This document shows positions 11,360 through 23,463 of a stretch of DNA of 64,000 bases, piece after piece. This DNA is from Seiridium cupressi (lineage: Eukaryota; Ascomycota; Sordariomycetes; Amphisphaeriales; Sporocadaceae), in the NCBI GenBank assembly GCA_036674765.1, contig JARVKI010000057.1, positions 1 to 64,000 of the forward strand, in the 5' to 3' direction. How positions within the stretch are numbered: the stretch's first letter is position 1; each line of letters opens with the position of its first letter. Both the position numbers and the translations under genes were made by a program. The notes under the pieces were generated by a model, which was not told the DNA's origin, did no database searches, and saw only the letters and a list, made by a program, of their open reading frames with translations.

Positions 11360-12494
11360 CTACGTTGCACTCAGACCACCATCTAGATTGAGGATGGTGT
11401 TATGTGCATATGGGTTTTTGGCAAGGAAGGCTGCAGCATCTGCCACTTCCTCGGCGGTCCCAAACCGGCCGAGAGGAATTGCAGCAGAAATAGTGCCTTT
11501 ATGGTCTAAAGCTAGGCAATGGGTTGTACATTAATGGTCTGTACCATACAAAAAGGGATTGGATGGATGTGGAGTTGGTAGCCCATTGCGGGCACCCCGG
11601 AAACATGAGCCGAAAAAAGGGTGAGGTGCTCACATTGTGTCATGTCGGTCTGGATATACCCGGGCAGGATGACGTTGACTCGGATGCCGAATGGGCCGAC
11701 TTCTGAGGCCAAGGATCGCGTTAGACCTAGAGCAGGCCATCCGCGCGTTAGATACCTCTGTTATATGGCAATGAGTATAGTCTGTTGATACTGCATACCG
11801 ATGATACCTGCTTTGGAGGCAGCATATGCACTAGCTCCACGTCCGCCCTTGATTGCCAACAAACTCGAGATGTTGATGATGCAACCTGGGCGACAGAGTA
11901 AACATTTGGTGTTATGATACAAAGTCATACGTGGTCAGGCCAAACTCACCACCGCCCTTCTGCTTTATCAGCCTTTGGGTCACTGCCTGGCATCCAAATA
12001 TGGTGCCCGTGAGATTGGTGTCGATGATTCGCTGATACTCGGCATGGTCCCCTCTAAACAAGAGCGAATCCTGTGTTATGCCTGCCGAGTTGATAAGAAT
12101 ATCTATTTTTTGGTTGGACTGCGTATAGTATGTACATGTTAGAGGGCCGGACTTGAGGGACGTAAACGGGAGTCCGTCAAAAGGTGATTCCAGACATTTC
12201 CCATTCCAGTTGAATGTAATCAAGGTAACTTTTGCCACTCACCCGCTTCATCTTATCCATCAACTCGCCCCACGCAGGCATCTTGCTTACGTCGAAAGTG
12301 CAATAGCTATGCTGCAACCGCTCAGCTTCCGGGGATTGCGACGGCAGATTCGCCAAGGCAGACTGAAGCCGAGCCTCATCGCGGCCGACAAGGGTAATAG
12401 AAGCACCTTCGGAAGCGAATCGATGCGCAATGGCTAGCCCGATACCACGGCTGCCGCCAGTGATGACAGCGTGCTTGTTGAGAAGGGTGCGCAT
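11360..12494 (-). CDS. Short-chain dehydrogenase, 3-oxoacyl-[acyl-carrier-protein] reductase-like
   Basis: NAD(P)H-dependent SDR. Five exons (12243-12494, 11950-12118, 11799-11885, 11634-11726, 11360-11511) join in phase to 250 residues, the classical SDR length. Motifs: cofactor loop TGGSRGIG (12-19), structural NSAG (94-97), catalytic Ser in INISS (about 147), Tyr161 and Lys165 in YAASK, and PGYIQTDMT then the C-terminal LDGGLSAT. It resembles FabG/CBR4-type enzymes, so a role as the mitochondrial type II fatty-acid ketoreductase (Oar1 role) is possible, but the N-terminus shows no clear targeting peptide and the substrate is not proved. It converges with UBA2, with 40 bases between stop codons, so transcripts almost certainly overlap at their 3' ends. 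It diverges from the phosphatase gene. Confidence 0.88.
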
Positions 12495-13057
12495 TTTCTA
12501 CAAAGCAACACTTTCGGTGACGGAAAGCACTGGGATCGGTTCAGTATACCCCTTGCTACCTATTAGTTTTCATGGAATCTCGAATGATCCCCTTTCTGTT
12601 ATGTAACGTCGGTTCGATTCGATGATAAGATGTCCACTATCATACGTGCGCGCGACGCTGGGTGACGCGACGGGCACCGCGGAGACCCGCCCACAGGTAC
12701 GCTAATGTGGTTCCCAGGAATCTCAACAGGCGCTGATTTGCTGCCCTGTTCCAGCGTCTGCAGGGGTGCCGGCTCCAAGTGTAGTGGTTATTTTAACGAC
12801 ACCTCGAACTGCGGGATGGAGGGTCTGCACCGAGGCCCTGATGCTCTTTGCATTCGACGTCGACTGTGAGGAAGTTTGAGCTCCAAAGGACGAACCACCA
12901 CCCGACAACACCCAATGCGCAGATTTCCGCCGAGCCCCGAGACCGAAATCCAAATCAATCATTACACATCGACCACAGACGCAAGATTCATTCATGCATA
13001 CCCACACGAGGAGGCGCACGACCCTGAAGACACACACGGCAGCTGCTACCACATCCG
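12495..13057. other. Divergent promoter between the SDR and sphingoid-base phosphatase genes
   Basis: A 563-base spacer that must carry both promoters. GC-rich CGCGCGAC/GGGTGACGCGACGGGC elements lie near 12645-12680. No coding content is accepted; the open frame on the minus strand at 12723-13052 is low-complexity. Confidence 0.5.
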
Positions 13058-15134
13058 ATGAATCGGTCGCACGCCAATGGCGCCGCGAGCGCTACGTCCC
13101 AGTCCCCAAGGTTGAATAAGCTGGCGAGCACGGTGGACGAAGAGAAGGAACCTGTTATAGATGCTGGGCTAAGGAGCCTGGATCATTGTATGTGATACCC
13201 TCCCATCTGTCTTGTGCGCGGGGGACATCACAATAGGCGGCGCACGCCCTGCCGTTCTGCAACGGTGTCTCACGCCACTGATTGCCGCGAAGCTCGATCA
13301 AACACATGGGACATAGGGAGGCCAGCTGCTTACAACGTCTACAGATCAAAGAGCGCTCCCAAAATGGCGCTATGATTTACGGCAGCGAGTGTTGCCCCTC
13401 ATACGATGGGAGACCCCGTACTTGGCATGGCTACAGGCCACGCTGCGCACGCCGGCGTTAGATAGCTACTTCGCGATTACGGCAAATCTGGGCACACACA
13501 CATTCTTCATGATCGGACTGCCGATTTTGTTCTGGTGTGGAAACGCATCTTTCGGCAAGGGGTAAGCACACTGGTCACGAACTGGATGGGACAGAAGGCT
13601 GACGCGCGATAAGGCTTGTGCACATACTCGCTGCTGGTGTGTTCTTCTCTGGTTTTGTCAAGGACTTTTTCTCGCTCCCCAGGCCGCTCTCGCCACCTCT
13701 GCACAGGATTACCATGTCGGGCTCGGTGGCCTTGGAATACGGCTTCCCGTCTACGCATTCCGCAAACGCTGTATCGGTGGCCGTGTATGGCATTCTACTC
13801 CTACACTCGCCCGACAGCAACCTTCAGTACAGCACAAAGGTCGCCCTCGAGGCCTTGGCTTATTGCTATACTGTTAGCATCATATTCGGCCGTTTGTACT
13901 GTGGTATGCATGGCTTCCTGGACGTAACCATCGGCTCCGTCATGGGAGCCGTGATATCGCTCATCGAGTTCTACTACGGTCCCATGATAGAGATGTACCT
14001 ACGAGAACAAGCCGTATCTGGTGTTCTTATTGTAGCGCTGATCATCATTGTTCTTGTGCGCGTACATCCCGAACCTGCCGACGATTGCCCGTGCTTTGAT
14101 GATAGCGTGGCTTTCGCCGGCGTCGTCATTGGTGTCGAAGTTGGTACATGGCATCTCTCCAACTCACTCTACGGCCTCATTCCGTTTGATTTCGAGGCCC
14201 TGGGGTGGGTCACGGTAGTCGTGCGTATTCTGGTCGGTGTCTTCTGCGTCGTGGCATGGCGCGAAGTTGCCAAGCCCGTATTACTGAAGGGTTTGCCGTA
14301 CCTTTTCCGCGTCATTGAAACATGGGGGCTCGCGCTACCGAGGCGATTTTTCATGCCGGCGTCAGAATACAAGAATATCCCACTCAGATTGCGCACCGAC
14401 AACATGGTACCAAGTGTGAGCGAGATCCCGAAGATCGTGAATAGTATTAGAAAGGGAGGTCGAGGCAGATCTGTCAGTATTGGGCCCCAGAGTGCAGCCG
14501 ACGCATACGAGACACTTGCCTACAGGGAGCGTAGACGGCGGGAGAGTGCTGGTAGCAACGGTAGTGTACGAAGCAAATCGAGTATTGCAGATCTGAAGGC
14601 GAGCTCGCCTTTGCCCGAATCAACGGAAGAGAAGACGGGACATAGCAGTGCTGTGAGCGGAGCTGGCAGGTTGAGCGGCTATGAGCGCATGATGGGCGAG
14701 GGCACTGTTGTCGTGTCACCGAGCGAGGAGAAGAACGATGAGGACCCGATGATGTTTATTGGCCAACAAGACGAGCTCGGCGAGAAAGAGGTCTTTGCCA
14801 AGCTTGTCAAGCCCCGCGTCAGGTACGATGTCGAGGTTGTGACGAAGTTGGTAGTATACAGTGGTAAGTTATCATTTCTCATGATCTATTTGAGGACAAG
14901 AGATTGCTCTTGGCCGTGCTGCTCCCCTGGGGACGACGACGTCGCGGATCCGTCGGATGCAAGTCTCGTGACAATGTGGGGACTTGTCGACCATGCTCCG
15001 AGCACAACTCTACGCATCTCCCGGTCGCAAGCTGCTCGGTGCTGACAATCTTGCTAGGTATCGGACTAGTTGCCGTCGATATCGTTCCGATCATGTTTGA
15101 ATTTATTGGCTTAGGTGCAGGCCACCTGATGTGA
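13058..15134 (+). CDS. Long-chain-base-1-phosphate phosphatase (PAP2 family, Lcb3/Ysr3-like)
   Basis: ER membrane lipid phosphatase that dephosphorylates dihydrosphingosine/phytosphingosine 1-phosphate. Exons 13058-13187, 13345-13561, 13614-14863 and 15058-15134 give 557 residues. The three PAP2 catalytic motifs are present: KDFFSLPRPLSPP, PSTHSANAVS, and FGRLYCGMHGFLDV with its R, H and D. N-terminal hallmarks of the fungal family include WETPYLAW, and ANLGTHTFFMIGLPILFWC, the first membrane segment. Several further hydrophobic helices follow, then a Ser-rich cytosolic loop (about residues 400-500). The last exon encodes a final membrane segment (GIGLVAVDIVPIMFEFIGLG). The last intron is 194 bases; skipping it would truncate that helix. 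The start is the first ATG that joins in phase to the RALPKWRYDL exon. Confidence 0.92.
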
Positions 15135-15659
15135 ACTCTTCAAAAGAGAAAAAATGTCAAAGTGGTTAGTATATATTCAAATGACGGCTGAACGATAAAT
15201 TTGGGATTTCTTGTATATAATGAACATGAGTCGACAGACAGGATTGATTAATATGATTCGAACTAGTCAATTTATTAAGTATTATAATAGTCAAATATCC
15301 ACACCATGTCTGAAAGTTGCGGCTTTCCGTTGAGTACGTAATCCGCCTATCTTAGTCATTAGCTATTAAATTGGGGGCGAGGCGCAACAGTGACCTAACC
15401 TTAGGTTACTATAGTCGAAATTCACCCACTATCCGGGTGTGGGCCGCGCTTGGTGCCATCAAGGGAAACAAAACGGACATGAGGGGGTGCAGATAAGTGC
15501 TGACTTGGAGTTCGTCTCAAAATATCTACTCTAACGCAGCCATGTTATCTACGTCCCAAGGTGCATTTCTTAGGCATCTATAATGGTATTTACGTATTCA
15601 TCTTTTCCAGTTTACCGAATGGGGTAGTTCGGTTCATTGTTCTAGTTCAGTGATCTCTC
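15135..15659. other. AT-rich 3' intergenic region
   Basis: About 525 bases between two convergent genes. The first half is AT-rich with AATAA/TATAAT-type elements (about 15190-15300) that may serve as polyadenylation signals for either gene. No gene seen. Confidence 0.5.
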
Positions 15660-16564
15660 TCAGGGACGCGCGATCTCGGTCTCAACGACATGGGTCTCAG
15701 CCTCTATGACCTTCTCAGTCGACGCCGGGTCCCTCTCCTCGCCCTTTGGCCGCATCTGACGGAACATGGTCATGGGGTCAAACCAGACGTCGACACTCTC
15801 GATCTGCAGCTTGTCGTTGACCTTGGCGACAGCCAAACCCTCGATGTCAATGGAACCGCCGTGGGCTTTGAGGACGGTCTTCTCGCCCTTGCTATTTTCG
15901 CGGTTTATGTTAGTAGAATGTCTCCGTATGGGGTAGGGTGGGGACTGTAAAAAGAGATAGAAAATACGGGACCAAAAACTTACTCATTTAGTCCCGAATA
16001 GTCAGCCTTCATCTCACCCCAGTGTCTCCAGCGGAACGAGACAGTGGGTGGGCCCGAATAGACTTCGATGACTTCCCAGGCAAAGGTCGGCATCATGCGC
16101 TTGAAGATCTTGTGGCTGGCGTCGAAGTCATTGCGCACGGGGCAGTAGTGCTCGTTGGCCTCGATGATGGCATTGTAGGTACCGACCTTGAGCATGTGCT
16201 CGCCCGACTGGGGCGGCCCGCCGTTGACGGAGAATGTGTACTTGGAGCGGTCGATCGTTCGCCAGTCAGCCAGGTCCGTCTTGAACGAAGCTTCGACTTC
16301 CCAGTTCTTGACGAGCTTCTCAACGAGATCAGGGAGACTCTGTGCCTCGTGGCTCATTCTCTTGGCTGTCGCATCGTAAGTTAGACACCACATACACGTT
16401 GTAAGGAGGTTCAGGTAGTAAAGTGAACTAGATGAAAACGTACAATCCCTCCAGATCTGCCTTGTCTTGGTGTAGTCTGGGGCTTTGCCGTAGCGCCATT
16501 TGGCGTTGTCATCCTTCATGACGGCATTATCGTCAAGAACATAGTCTGGGAGCCCCGTAGCCAT
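15660..16564 (-). CDS. Pathogen-related protein-like, SnoaL/NTF2-fold protein
   Basis: Three exons (16444-16564, 15984-16365, 15660-15891) join to 244 residues. The sequence follows a fungal family named after a barley pathogen-related protein and carries a SnoaL-like (NTF2-fold) domain: MATGLPDYVLDDNAV at the start, KWRYGKAPDYTKTR, MSHEAQSLPDLVEKLVKNWE, SGEHMLKVGTYNAI, FKRMMPTFAWEVIEVYSGPP, FRWRHWGEMK, and VWFDPMTMFRQMRPKG near the end. No signal peptide, so probably cytosolic. The biochemical function of the family is not established; an ester/lipid-type small-ligand pocket is typical of the fold. The first intron is open in frame, so an unspliced model would wrongly insert about 25 residues; CTAAC-type branch and GTACGT/ACAG ends support splicing. 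Confidence 0.85.
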
Positions 16565-19062
16565 GGTGGGTGATGATGATTCTGGTATATGAGCAGCTCA
16601 GGATTGTAGAATGATAAGGTACGATATGGCAGTCTGTCTTGGACAGTTCTAAGTCAGTTTTCACGGGGATATTATGTCAATGAAGAGGCATGGCACTGGG
16701 GAGACGACCGCTCCCGAGTTTATAAATCCCCGCCATGCTATTTGTTCTACGACTTGCCGACTCCTCAGACCATACGCCGCTCGAGGTGAACCCTTCTTCC
16801 GGATCTGGTTAATTAGGGACGAAACAACACATGCTTTTCCATACGAGATCCTTGTTCTTGACTGCGTCTCAGGCCCTGGTTTTTCTGCGAAGCTGCAGAC
16901 TATACCCAGGCATTATCTACGAGCAGATAAGTCCAACGACCAGACGGGCTACATATGTAAGTGGCCTTGTAAGCGTGGGACGGTGCCTCGTCCATGCATC
17001 GGACCATACACAAATGCCACCCTAGCGATGGACGTCTATATGCAGCCGCAATGAAACGGGGTTACATGGCGTGGGATTCACGAGATGGGACGCGAGGTCA
17101 CTGGCGGGGGACCGTTGTCTTATTCTGCATATACCTGTGTACGTACTCTGGTACGTTCTTCCCTCGGTTCTGCTGCTGCATAGGCTGCTCTAGATTCATG
17201 GCTCCCCGTGACCGAAGCAAGACCATCGGTGGCACGATACCTCAACTGCGATATGATCTCGATGGCATGCGAGGAACAGGTGTAAGAAAAAGACGTACTG
17301 GGCAAGATCCTCACTTGTTTGTCTCACATCGCAAGACAGTGGAAGAGAAGCTCGTCGAGGCCCTGAAAATAATTATGTAGAGAGTAAGGACTGGATGCAA
17401 GCATTGCATATAGCCACGCAACCGGGTGGCCCCCTAAACGAAGCGGTCAAACTCTGCGTGTCGGCTGCACTGTGGCGCTCGCGTAGCACCAAGTTATACC
17501 CATCAAGGTTAATACGCAGACCCCTCGCCAAGTCTTTCCGCCTTTGAATTGTGGAATTTTTCTTGGGATATCTCCAAGTTCTGCGTCTTGTTCTTTGCTC
17601 GCAAGGACAAGGATCTGGCCTGTCGCAATGCATTGCGCATGTGCCCTTTCCCTCCCTAGACGACTCTCTAGACTACCATGTTTTGAGTTGCATGCCCGAG
17701 AGCCGAGGGTGCAAACGAGCGATACGAGGGCCTTGTAGGGCAATCTGAGAAGCACGAGTTGAGAACTTTTTATTGAGGATGCATCATACTGCTGTATGTC
17801 AGATTAGATCTGAGACCTTGACAGCAGATTGACAACGAAGAAAAGCAAATCACGCACGACTGATGGTGTTCTAAAAGGGGAGAGGAGGGAAGGGGTCTCG
17901 GGCCTGGGTGTTACAACAGCTTGGCCCGTGGGAAGGAACATGATGAGTTAAAGCTGATTGGCGGTTTGCTCGCGGCAGGGCCTCCGCGGCACGAAGGGTC
18001 CCCTGTTCCGGTCAGCCGAGTCAAGGGTGCGTGGCTCCGACGACCCTAGTAGGCGACACCTAGGAACGGCAATGTGGGAGGGCCAATTGTAGCCACTACA
18101 TCATGGGCCGTGGGTTTCCCTTTTCCGCAATAACATCTGATTGTGGCGCCCGGCATAATCCATGCTGTCTCATCATAAGAAAATCCAGCTGGACTCTCCA
18201 TGCGAGCTGCGAGGTCCGACCAGCGACGAGCGAGTTCCATCCCCTCCGCCCTAGAGGGCCTTCACGGACCAAGCTACCAGGTTAAAGGGTGGAACCGGAC
18301 CCCGGATCTTCTCATCCTCAATACTAAGGGGGCCGTTTGGGCGCAGGGACGGCGCAGGGCGCTATATTGGCCATGGAAAGTGGTACGAATCCCCTCCCAC
18401 AATGCCAGTAAAGAACGAAGATCGACAACTTGGAAACATAGCCTCGCGTGGCTCGAGTATAGTTGTGGCTAGGCCCGTGCCGGATACTGCGGCCGGCATG
18501 ATCAACATGCATATGCCTTCTGGATTGAGTGTTCGCGTCCTGGCGGTTTCTATCACTTATGATATTACTATCTCGATGAGAGTTGAGCGCAGCAGAAAAT
18601 GACTCCGCTATGCCGAAGACATTCAAGCTATGACCAGACATTACTTACATGCAGCGCGCTACGTATATGTGCATACATTGGTTGAACAAACACCGGGTGC
18701 AGGATGTCGGCCCCTTTCTATCGAACAGGCCTGCACCAATGGAAGACCCCAGCCAGGCTCTTTGATGCACATTTCTTATGGCTGGCTGGGGGAACTGATA
18801 TATCGTCGCAGCCAAGAGTCGCGGGCAAGGCTAGTAATGTGACCCTGCCTTGCAAAGGGAAAGGTCGAAATTATCTGCTCTCATGGGCTCCCGGCAGACG
18901 GTCACAGCCAAGCGAAGTAAACAAATACCTCGGATCCTTATGTCGAGTCCCCATTTTGGACAAACACTTTGCACAACCCTAGGCACGGCGCTTCCGATTG
19001 TTCTTCGCTCTTGTTGTCTCTGCTCAACTTCAGGTAGGGGATAAGCTGCCACGGGAACCGAC
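16565..19062. other. Gene-poor intergenic region
   Basis: About 2.5 kb with no credible gene. Open frames up to about 128 codons occur on both strands but overlap each other, lack family motifs and lack consistent splice sites. The 16565-16760 part is the promoter of the SnoaL-like gene. The 18900-19062 part, CT-rich, is probably the leader of the MHYT gene. Confidence 0.55.
16718..16727 (-). promoter_or_regulatory. Probable TATA box of the SnoaL-like gene
   Basis: Minus strand reads GATTTATAAA, about 155 bases upstream of the ATG at 16564. The element is well formed, but the spacing is only approximate. Seen by eye, untested. Confidence 0.4.
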
Positions 19063-21770
19063 ATGATGACGGCTATGGATGACCTATTCGCTCGTTACAC
19101 AGGACAAACGGTTCCCGTCTCTTTCAATGTCGGCTTCGCCGCCCTCAGTTATGTGGTCAGCCTCCTGGGCGCGGGTTCGACACTCGAACTCATTAACCGC
19201 CGCACGTCGCTAAAGGGCTTATACAATCAGTAGGCCCATATGATCCGAAGCGCAATCGGTTAAGTTATTAACCCGATCATCTATTAGTTTCTTACTGGTA
19301 GGGGCTGCCATCTCTATGGGAGGTATCTCCATTTGGTCCATGGTATAACATTGTCTAGTCACCCCTTTTCGTCTTTTCAGTTAGCTAACGGGTCCCGCAG
19401 CACTTCATCGCCAACCGCGCAATAATCCTGCTCGACGGGGAACCAGAGGTCCAAATCGCCTACAACACCGGCATCACAGCAGCCTCCTTTTTCGTACCCA
19501 TTCTTGTCCTACTCTTGGCGTTCATAACCGTGAACTCCAGCAATGAGATCAAATGGTGGAGAGTCGTGTTTTCTGGAAGCTTGTCCGGCGGCGCCATTTG
19601 TGGCATGCACTACCTCGGTGACGCCGCTATCAGCAACTACCACTGTGTGTACACGACGGCTAATGTTGTGGGTGCGGCTGCCATCGCGGGAGTAGCGAGC
19701 ACGGTTGCACTGTCACTGTTCTTCGTGTTTAGGGCTGCTTGGACGAACTCTTGGCTGAGAAGAGCCGGATGTATGGTCATCTTGGCGGGTGCTGTGTCGG
19801 GTATGCATTGGTGCGCATCTCTGGGGACCGATTATGTTCTACTGGAATCCGCGATTGGCGACACCGAAAGCGGTTCTCGAAACACCACTACTGTTGTTGT
19901 CGTCTGCCTTGCAGCAGCGGCTTCGCTCATTCTGGTCGTCGTAGCGGTCTTGTCCGCCCGCACGATGAGGGGATACGCCATCAAGGCGCAGCAGGTGGTT
20001 CTGGCCGTCGCCGTTTTTGACAAGCACGGCAGGATCTTGGTCAACCCAGACGGTCTTCTCCCTAGTGAAAAGGTCACCGAAACTTTCCCACAGAAGTCTC
20101 ACGATGACGTCTTCACGACAGCCCATCCCGTGTTTCACTGGATGTACCGCGCATCGAGGAATTGGTCCAGCATCTCGACATTGCTTCCCTGGATGATGAC
20201 ACATCTGGACAGTCTCCATCGCACAACACGCGGCGCTCGTTACGGTACTCGTCTGTTTGAAGAGAATGGCCAATTGGTAGAGAATCATGATATAATATTC
20301 CGCGAGCTGTTCTGTCTAGCTGCAGAAACTTTGGCATCGCGGATGACCGAGAACATTCAAGACATCGGCAGACTATGGGGCGAGATCTTCCATACTGGTA
20401 CCGAAGCCAATACAGCGGCTCGAATGTCCGAGGCTTTCGATGTTGCAACGAGGTCCACAGGGAAGATTGACGAGATGAAGGACCCTGGCCAGCTCGAACG
20501 AGGACTACATCAACGACCGGACGGCTATGGTCGGGGCTCGCTCATGTTCCTTGTCCGCCGCATCGAAAGCCAGAATGAAATCTCTAGGCTCGAGGCAGCC
20601 GGGTATCGCTTTGCTGAAACACATCGTGTTATCGATATAATCAAGTCGAGCATGCAAATCAAGACCCGACACCTGGAAGAGAAGCTTCGAGAAATGTCGG
20701 GCCATTCAGAGCTTGACGGTATGTTGGAGCCGGGTGTCCATGTTGGGCTCTTTGCAGTCCGCGCCAGAGTCGACAAGTTCGGATTTGATGTTATTGTTGA
20801 CGCAGAGACACGAAGCACTCTGCCGACACGCAAGTTGCCATACCGGAAACTTGAACAGTGGCAGAAGGACATTCTGGCCCAGGTCGAGGGCTTGCCGATC
20901 CAGACGCTTCTGATTCGACTTGCGATGATACAAGAGGGCTCGCCTCGTGAATTAGAGTTTGCAAGCCAGCTGAGAAGTGCCGTCGCAAGACTAAGAGGCG
21001 ACATAGACGATACGACAGTGGACACCGCCATGCTGTCCTCCAAGGTGGTCGAGGTCCCTTGTTTACCTCTTGACAATACTCAGCCAACCGCTACCTGTTC
21101 CCTCATTACACTGCAGGTGGTTCTGGATATCAACAGCAAGATCAACAAACGAAAGTGCGATTTCATCCCGCTTCAGTTCTTCAAGGTACATCAAATGGTA
21201 CACGACAATTCAGCTCATCATGCGGCATTCTCGCGGGCATTGCATAGAGAGCTGTCATCAATCATGACATTTGACCCATCCCCTCAGCCGACATATAAGC
21301 CAGTAAAACGGAAACTTAGTCATAGCTCGTCAACCGTCAACCTGACCAGACCGCAAGACGGCCACTCATCGCAGTCCCAATCATCAGGCCGCGCATCACC
21401 TGTCTTCGACGAGCCAGAACCCACCAAGCCATCGCTCTTTGGCGGCATTATGGTATCCCAGGAGATCGCAATCGAAGTGGCCGAGGCAAAGCCCGAGAAA
21501 AAGGACGCTTCCCTGAGCAGTCGTCTGCATCTCCATCAATCCCGTACCAAGGGGATTCTGAGGAAGACGTCAACTAAGCTGCGCTCGGTAGACACCGGTG
21601 GCGGGAAGCGGAGCTCAACCATCGAGATGAGCCGAGTCAAGACACCTACGACGGCAATCCTGAATGGGACCAATTTCGACTACAACGTTCAGGCGTTCGA
21701 AAAAGATCGGGAGGTCACAACATTTGTGGACGAACTATTTGTGTTGTGTGTTGAGTCAATACGTCAGTGA
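19063..21770 (+). CDS. MHYT-domain integral membrane sensor-like protein
   Basis: Exons 19063-19229, 19288-19342 and 19401-21770 encode 863 residues. The N-terminal third has about seven hydrophobic segments and three MHYT-type signatures: SMHFIAN (created exactly by the second splice, ATG|CAC), GMHYLGD and GMHWCAS. MHYT domains were described in bacteria as membrane sensors thought to bind copper or a diatomic gas through the conserved Met/His; in fungi the role is unknown. The C-terminal two thirds are soluble, with no kinase, GGDEF or other bacterial output domain that I recognise; they include Ser-rich stretches and basic KRKLSHSSS and RKTSTKLRS sites that could be phosphorylated. Two neighbouring ATGs (19063, 19066) are possible starts. 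The membrane domain is secure, the function is not. Confidence 0.87.
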
Positions 21771-23463
21771 TACTATGGCACGATAAGTCGTATGTATATT
21801 CAAAATATTTATTTTCCCCTACCAGCCTTGCATAGATTCTCACCTAGAGACGAGTCCATAAGGAGTGTCACTTTCTTGGTGTCGGGTGTGGGTACGGACG
21901 GCTATGGGTCTGGGATATGAGCGACAAGGTCTGCAGGTCGAAGCGGATATGGATCAGGAGGATGGTTCAAGTCCGTGCACACTTATGAAAATTGAGAAAG
22001 GCAAAAAATTCGAAAGCTCACGCTCTTCACAAATTCATTTCTGTGGTTGTTTAGACTCAGCCACGCATTTAATTTATTATCCCTACCTGACATCGCCAAG
22101 TAACGTCGGAAGTAACGGCCATGCAGCCGGGGGAAATAAAGGTCACCTCGCAGAAGCTGCAGAAACTGAAAAACTTGATCAAGCAACAATATCTCATTCG
22201 ATTCGCATAAGGTATGCTTTCTAGCACCGGGAAGCCAGCAATTACAGCCCTGTGTTTTACACTCCGCTGGAATCTCATAGAAGGAATTAGGTAGTAATGT
22301 CAATGGGACCTTGAGTGTCGCCGTACAGCACACCAAGAAAATATTTTATCTTGCATTTACCATCGGCTGGACCAGTGCTTCCAGCGGCATAGTGCTGGTA
22401 TTGAAATGTTAATTCGTCATTCGATTGTACAAACCACTGGGGAATTTTGTACTGCAATCAGTCGGATAACAAATATTCAGTAAGAAATGTTTTTCAGTTG
22501 AACGAGACATGCCTTATTGCAACTTCTTGGAGGCGACTAGCAATCAAATGGGTATACTCGCCGTATTCCCTTGGTTAGTTTATTCCTCTAGGAGCTCCAT
22601 ATCGTAGAGAGCACTTACACATCGAAGTTACTCCCAGCAGCGACACGCATGCGATTCGTCATAAAAAGCTTTCCGCTCACAGTATGCCTTAGTTTGGATT
22701 TAACCTGCCGATTCCTGTTTAGTTGGGTCTCTGTCTACTTGTCAACGTATCCATGCCAACTTCTTCGATGTAAAGAAATGTCGTAGTACACCTTGGCAGT
22801 TCCCTGGATAAGAACGGAGACGAGGAAATTGTGAGAATCTGCCCTGAAAGCCTCACAAGAGGCAGAATGTGGAAGATGAGTTTATAACCACGAACCATAT
22901 CTCTGGGCTCACCAGACTGGCGACGTGATTGGGGCGCTTTAAGTGTGACATCGTGAGGTGCCCGCCAAGAAACGAGAAGCGGCAGGAACGCGAACGTCGA
23001 AGTTGCGGAAAATCTCCGTGATTCCCCTGGCCAAGTCAGAGCCAGTCATCTGAGAGCCGAATTTACCCCATATGCCGGAAGTCATCTTGTGGGGTACAAG
23101 ACCTTGTTCCTGGGGCCAGGGGTCTTGTGCTTATTTTCCGGAATCCGGGGCTCCGCAAAACGTATCTCTAAACCAGCAGGGAATCCCACCAATCAGCATG
23201 TCCAGTCCCACTTGCTATTACCACAAAGAGTATACAATTCTAGACTATGTTCCCATTCGCGCGCTTCTTGTTGGCTCTGGGTCCACACAAATCATCACGT
23301 GTGGTGCTGCAGTATATCCTCGAATCAGGACAATAGGAGGCGGGAAATACACGGAAAAGAAGCAGAAGTACTTATAGATAGATAATATGTTGATTTCTAC
23401 GAAACTTCCCTTACACGGTCGGGATAGTCAGCCACAAGTGTTTCTGTTTCAGACATCGCCAAA
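21771..23463. other. Intergenic region upstream of the GH43 gene
   Basis: About 1.7 kb, AT-rich from 21990 to 22760, then more mixed. It carries the 3' end of the MHYT gene and the promoter of the GH43 gene. Several short frames exist but none is supported by splicing or similarity. No RNA gene recognised. Confidence 0.5.

Noticed and set aside
12600..12640. Possible tRNA (GGTTCGATTCG resembling a B box)
   Set aside because: No matching acceptor, D or anticodon arms can be built around it.
16366..16443. Unspliced reading through the first intron of the SnoaL-like gene
   Set aside because: The intron is open in frame, but GTACGT, a CTAAC branch and ACAG are present and the family sequence is continuous only when spliced.
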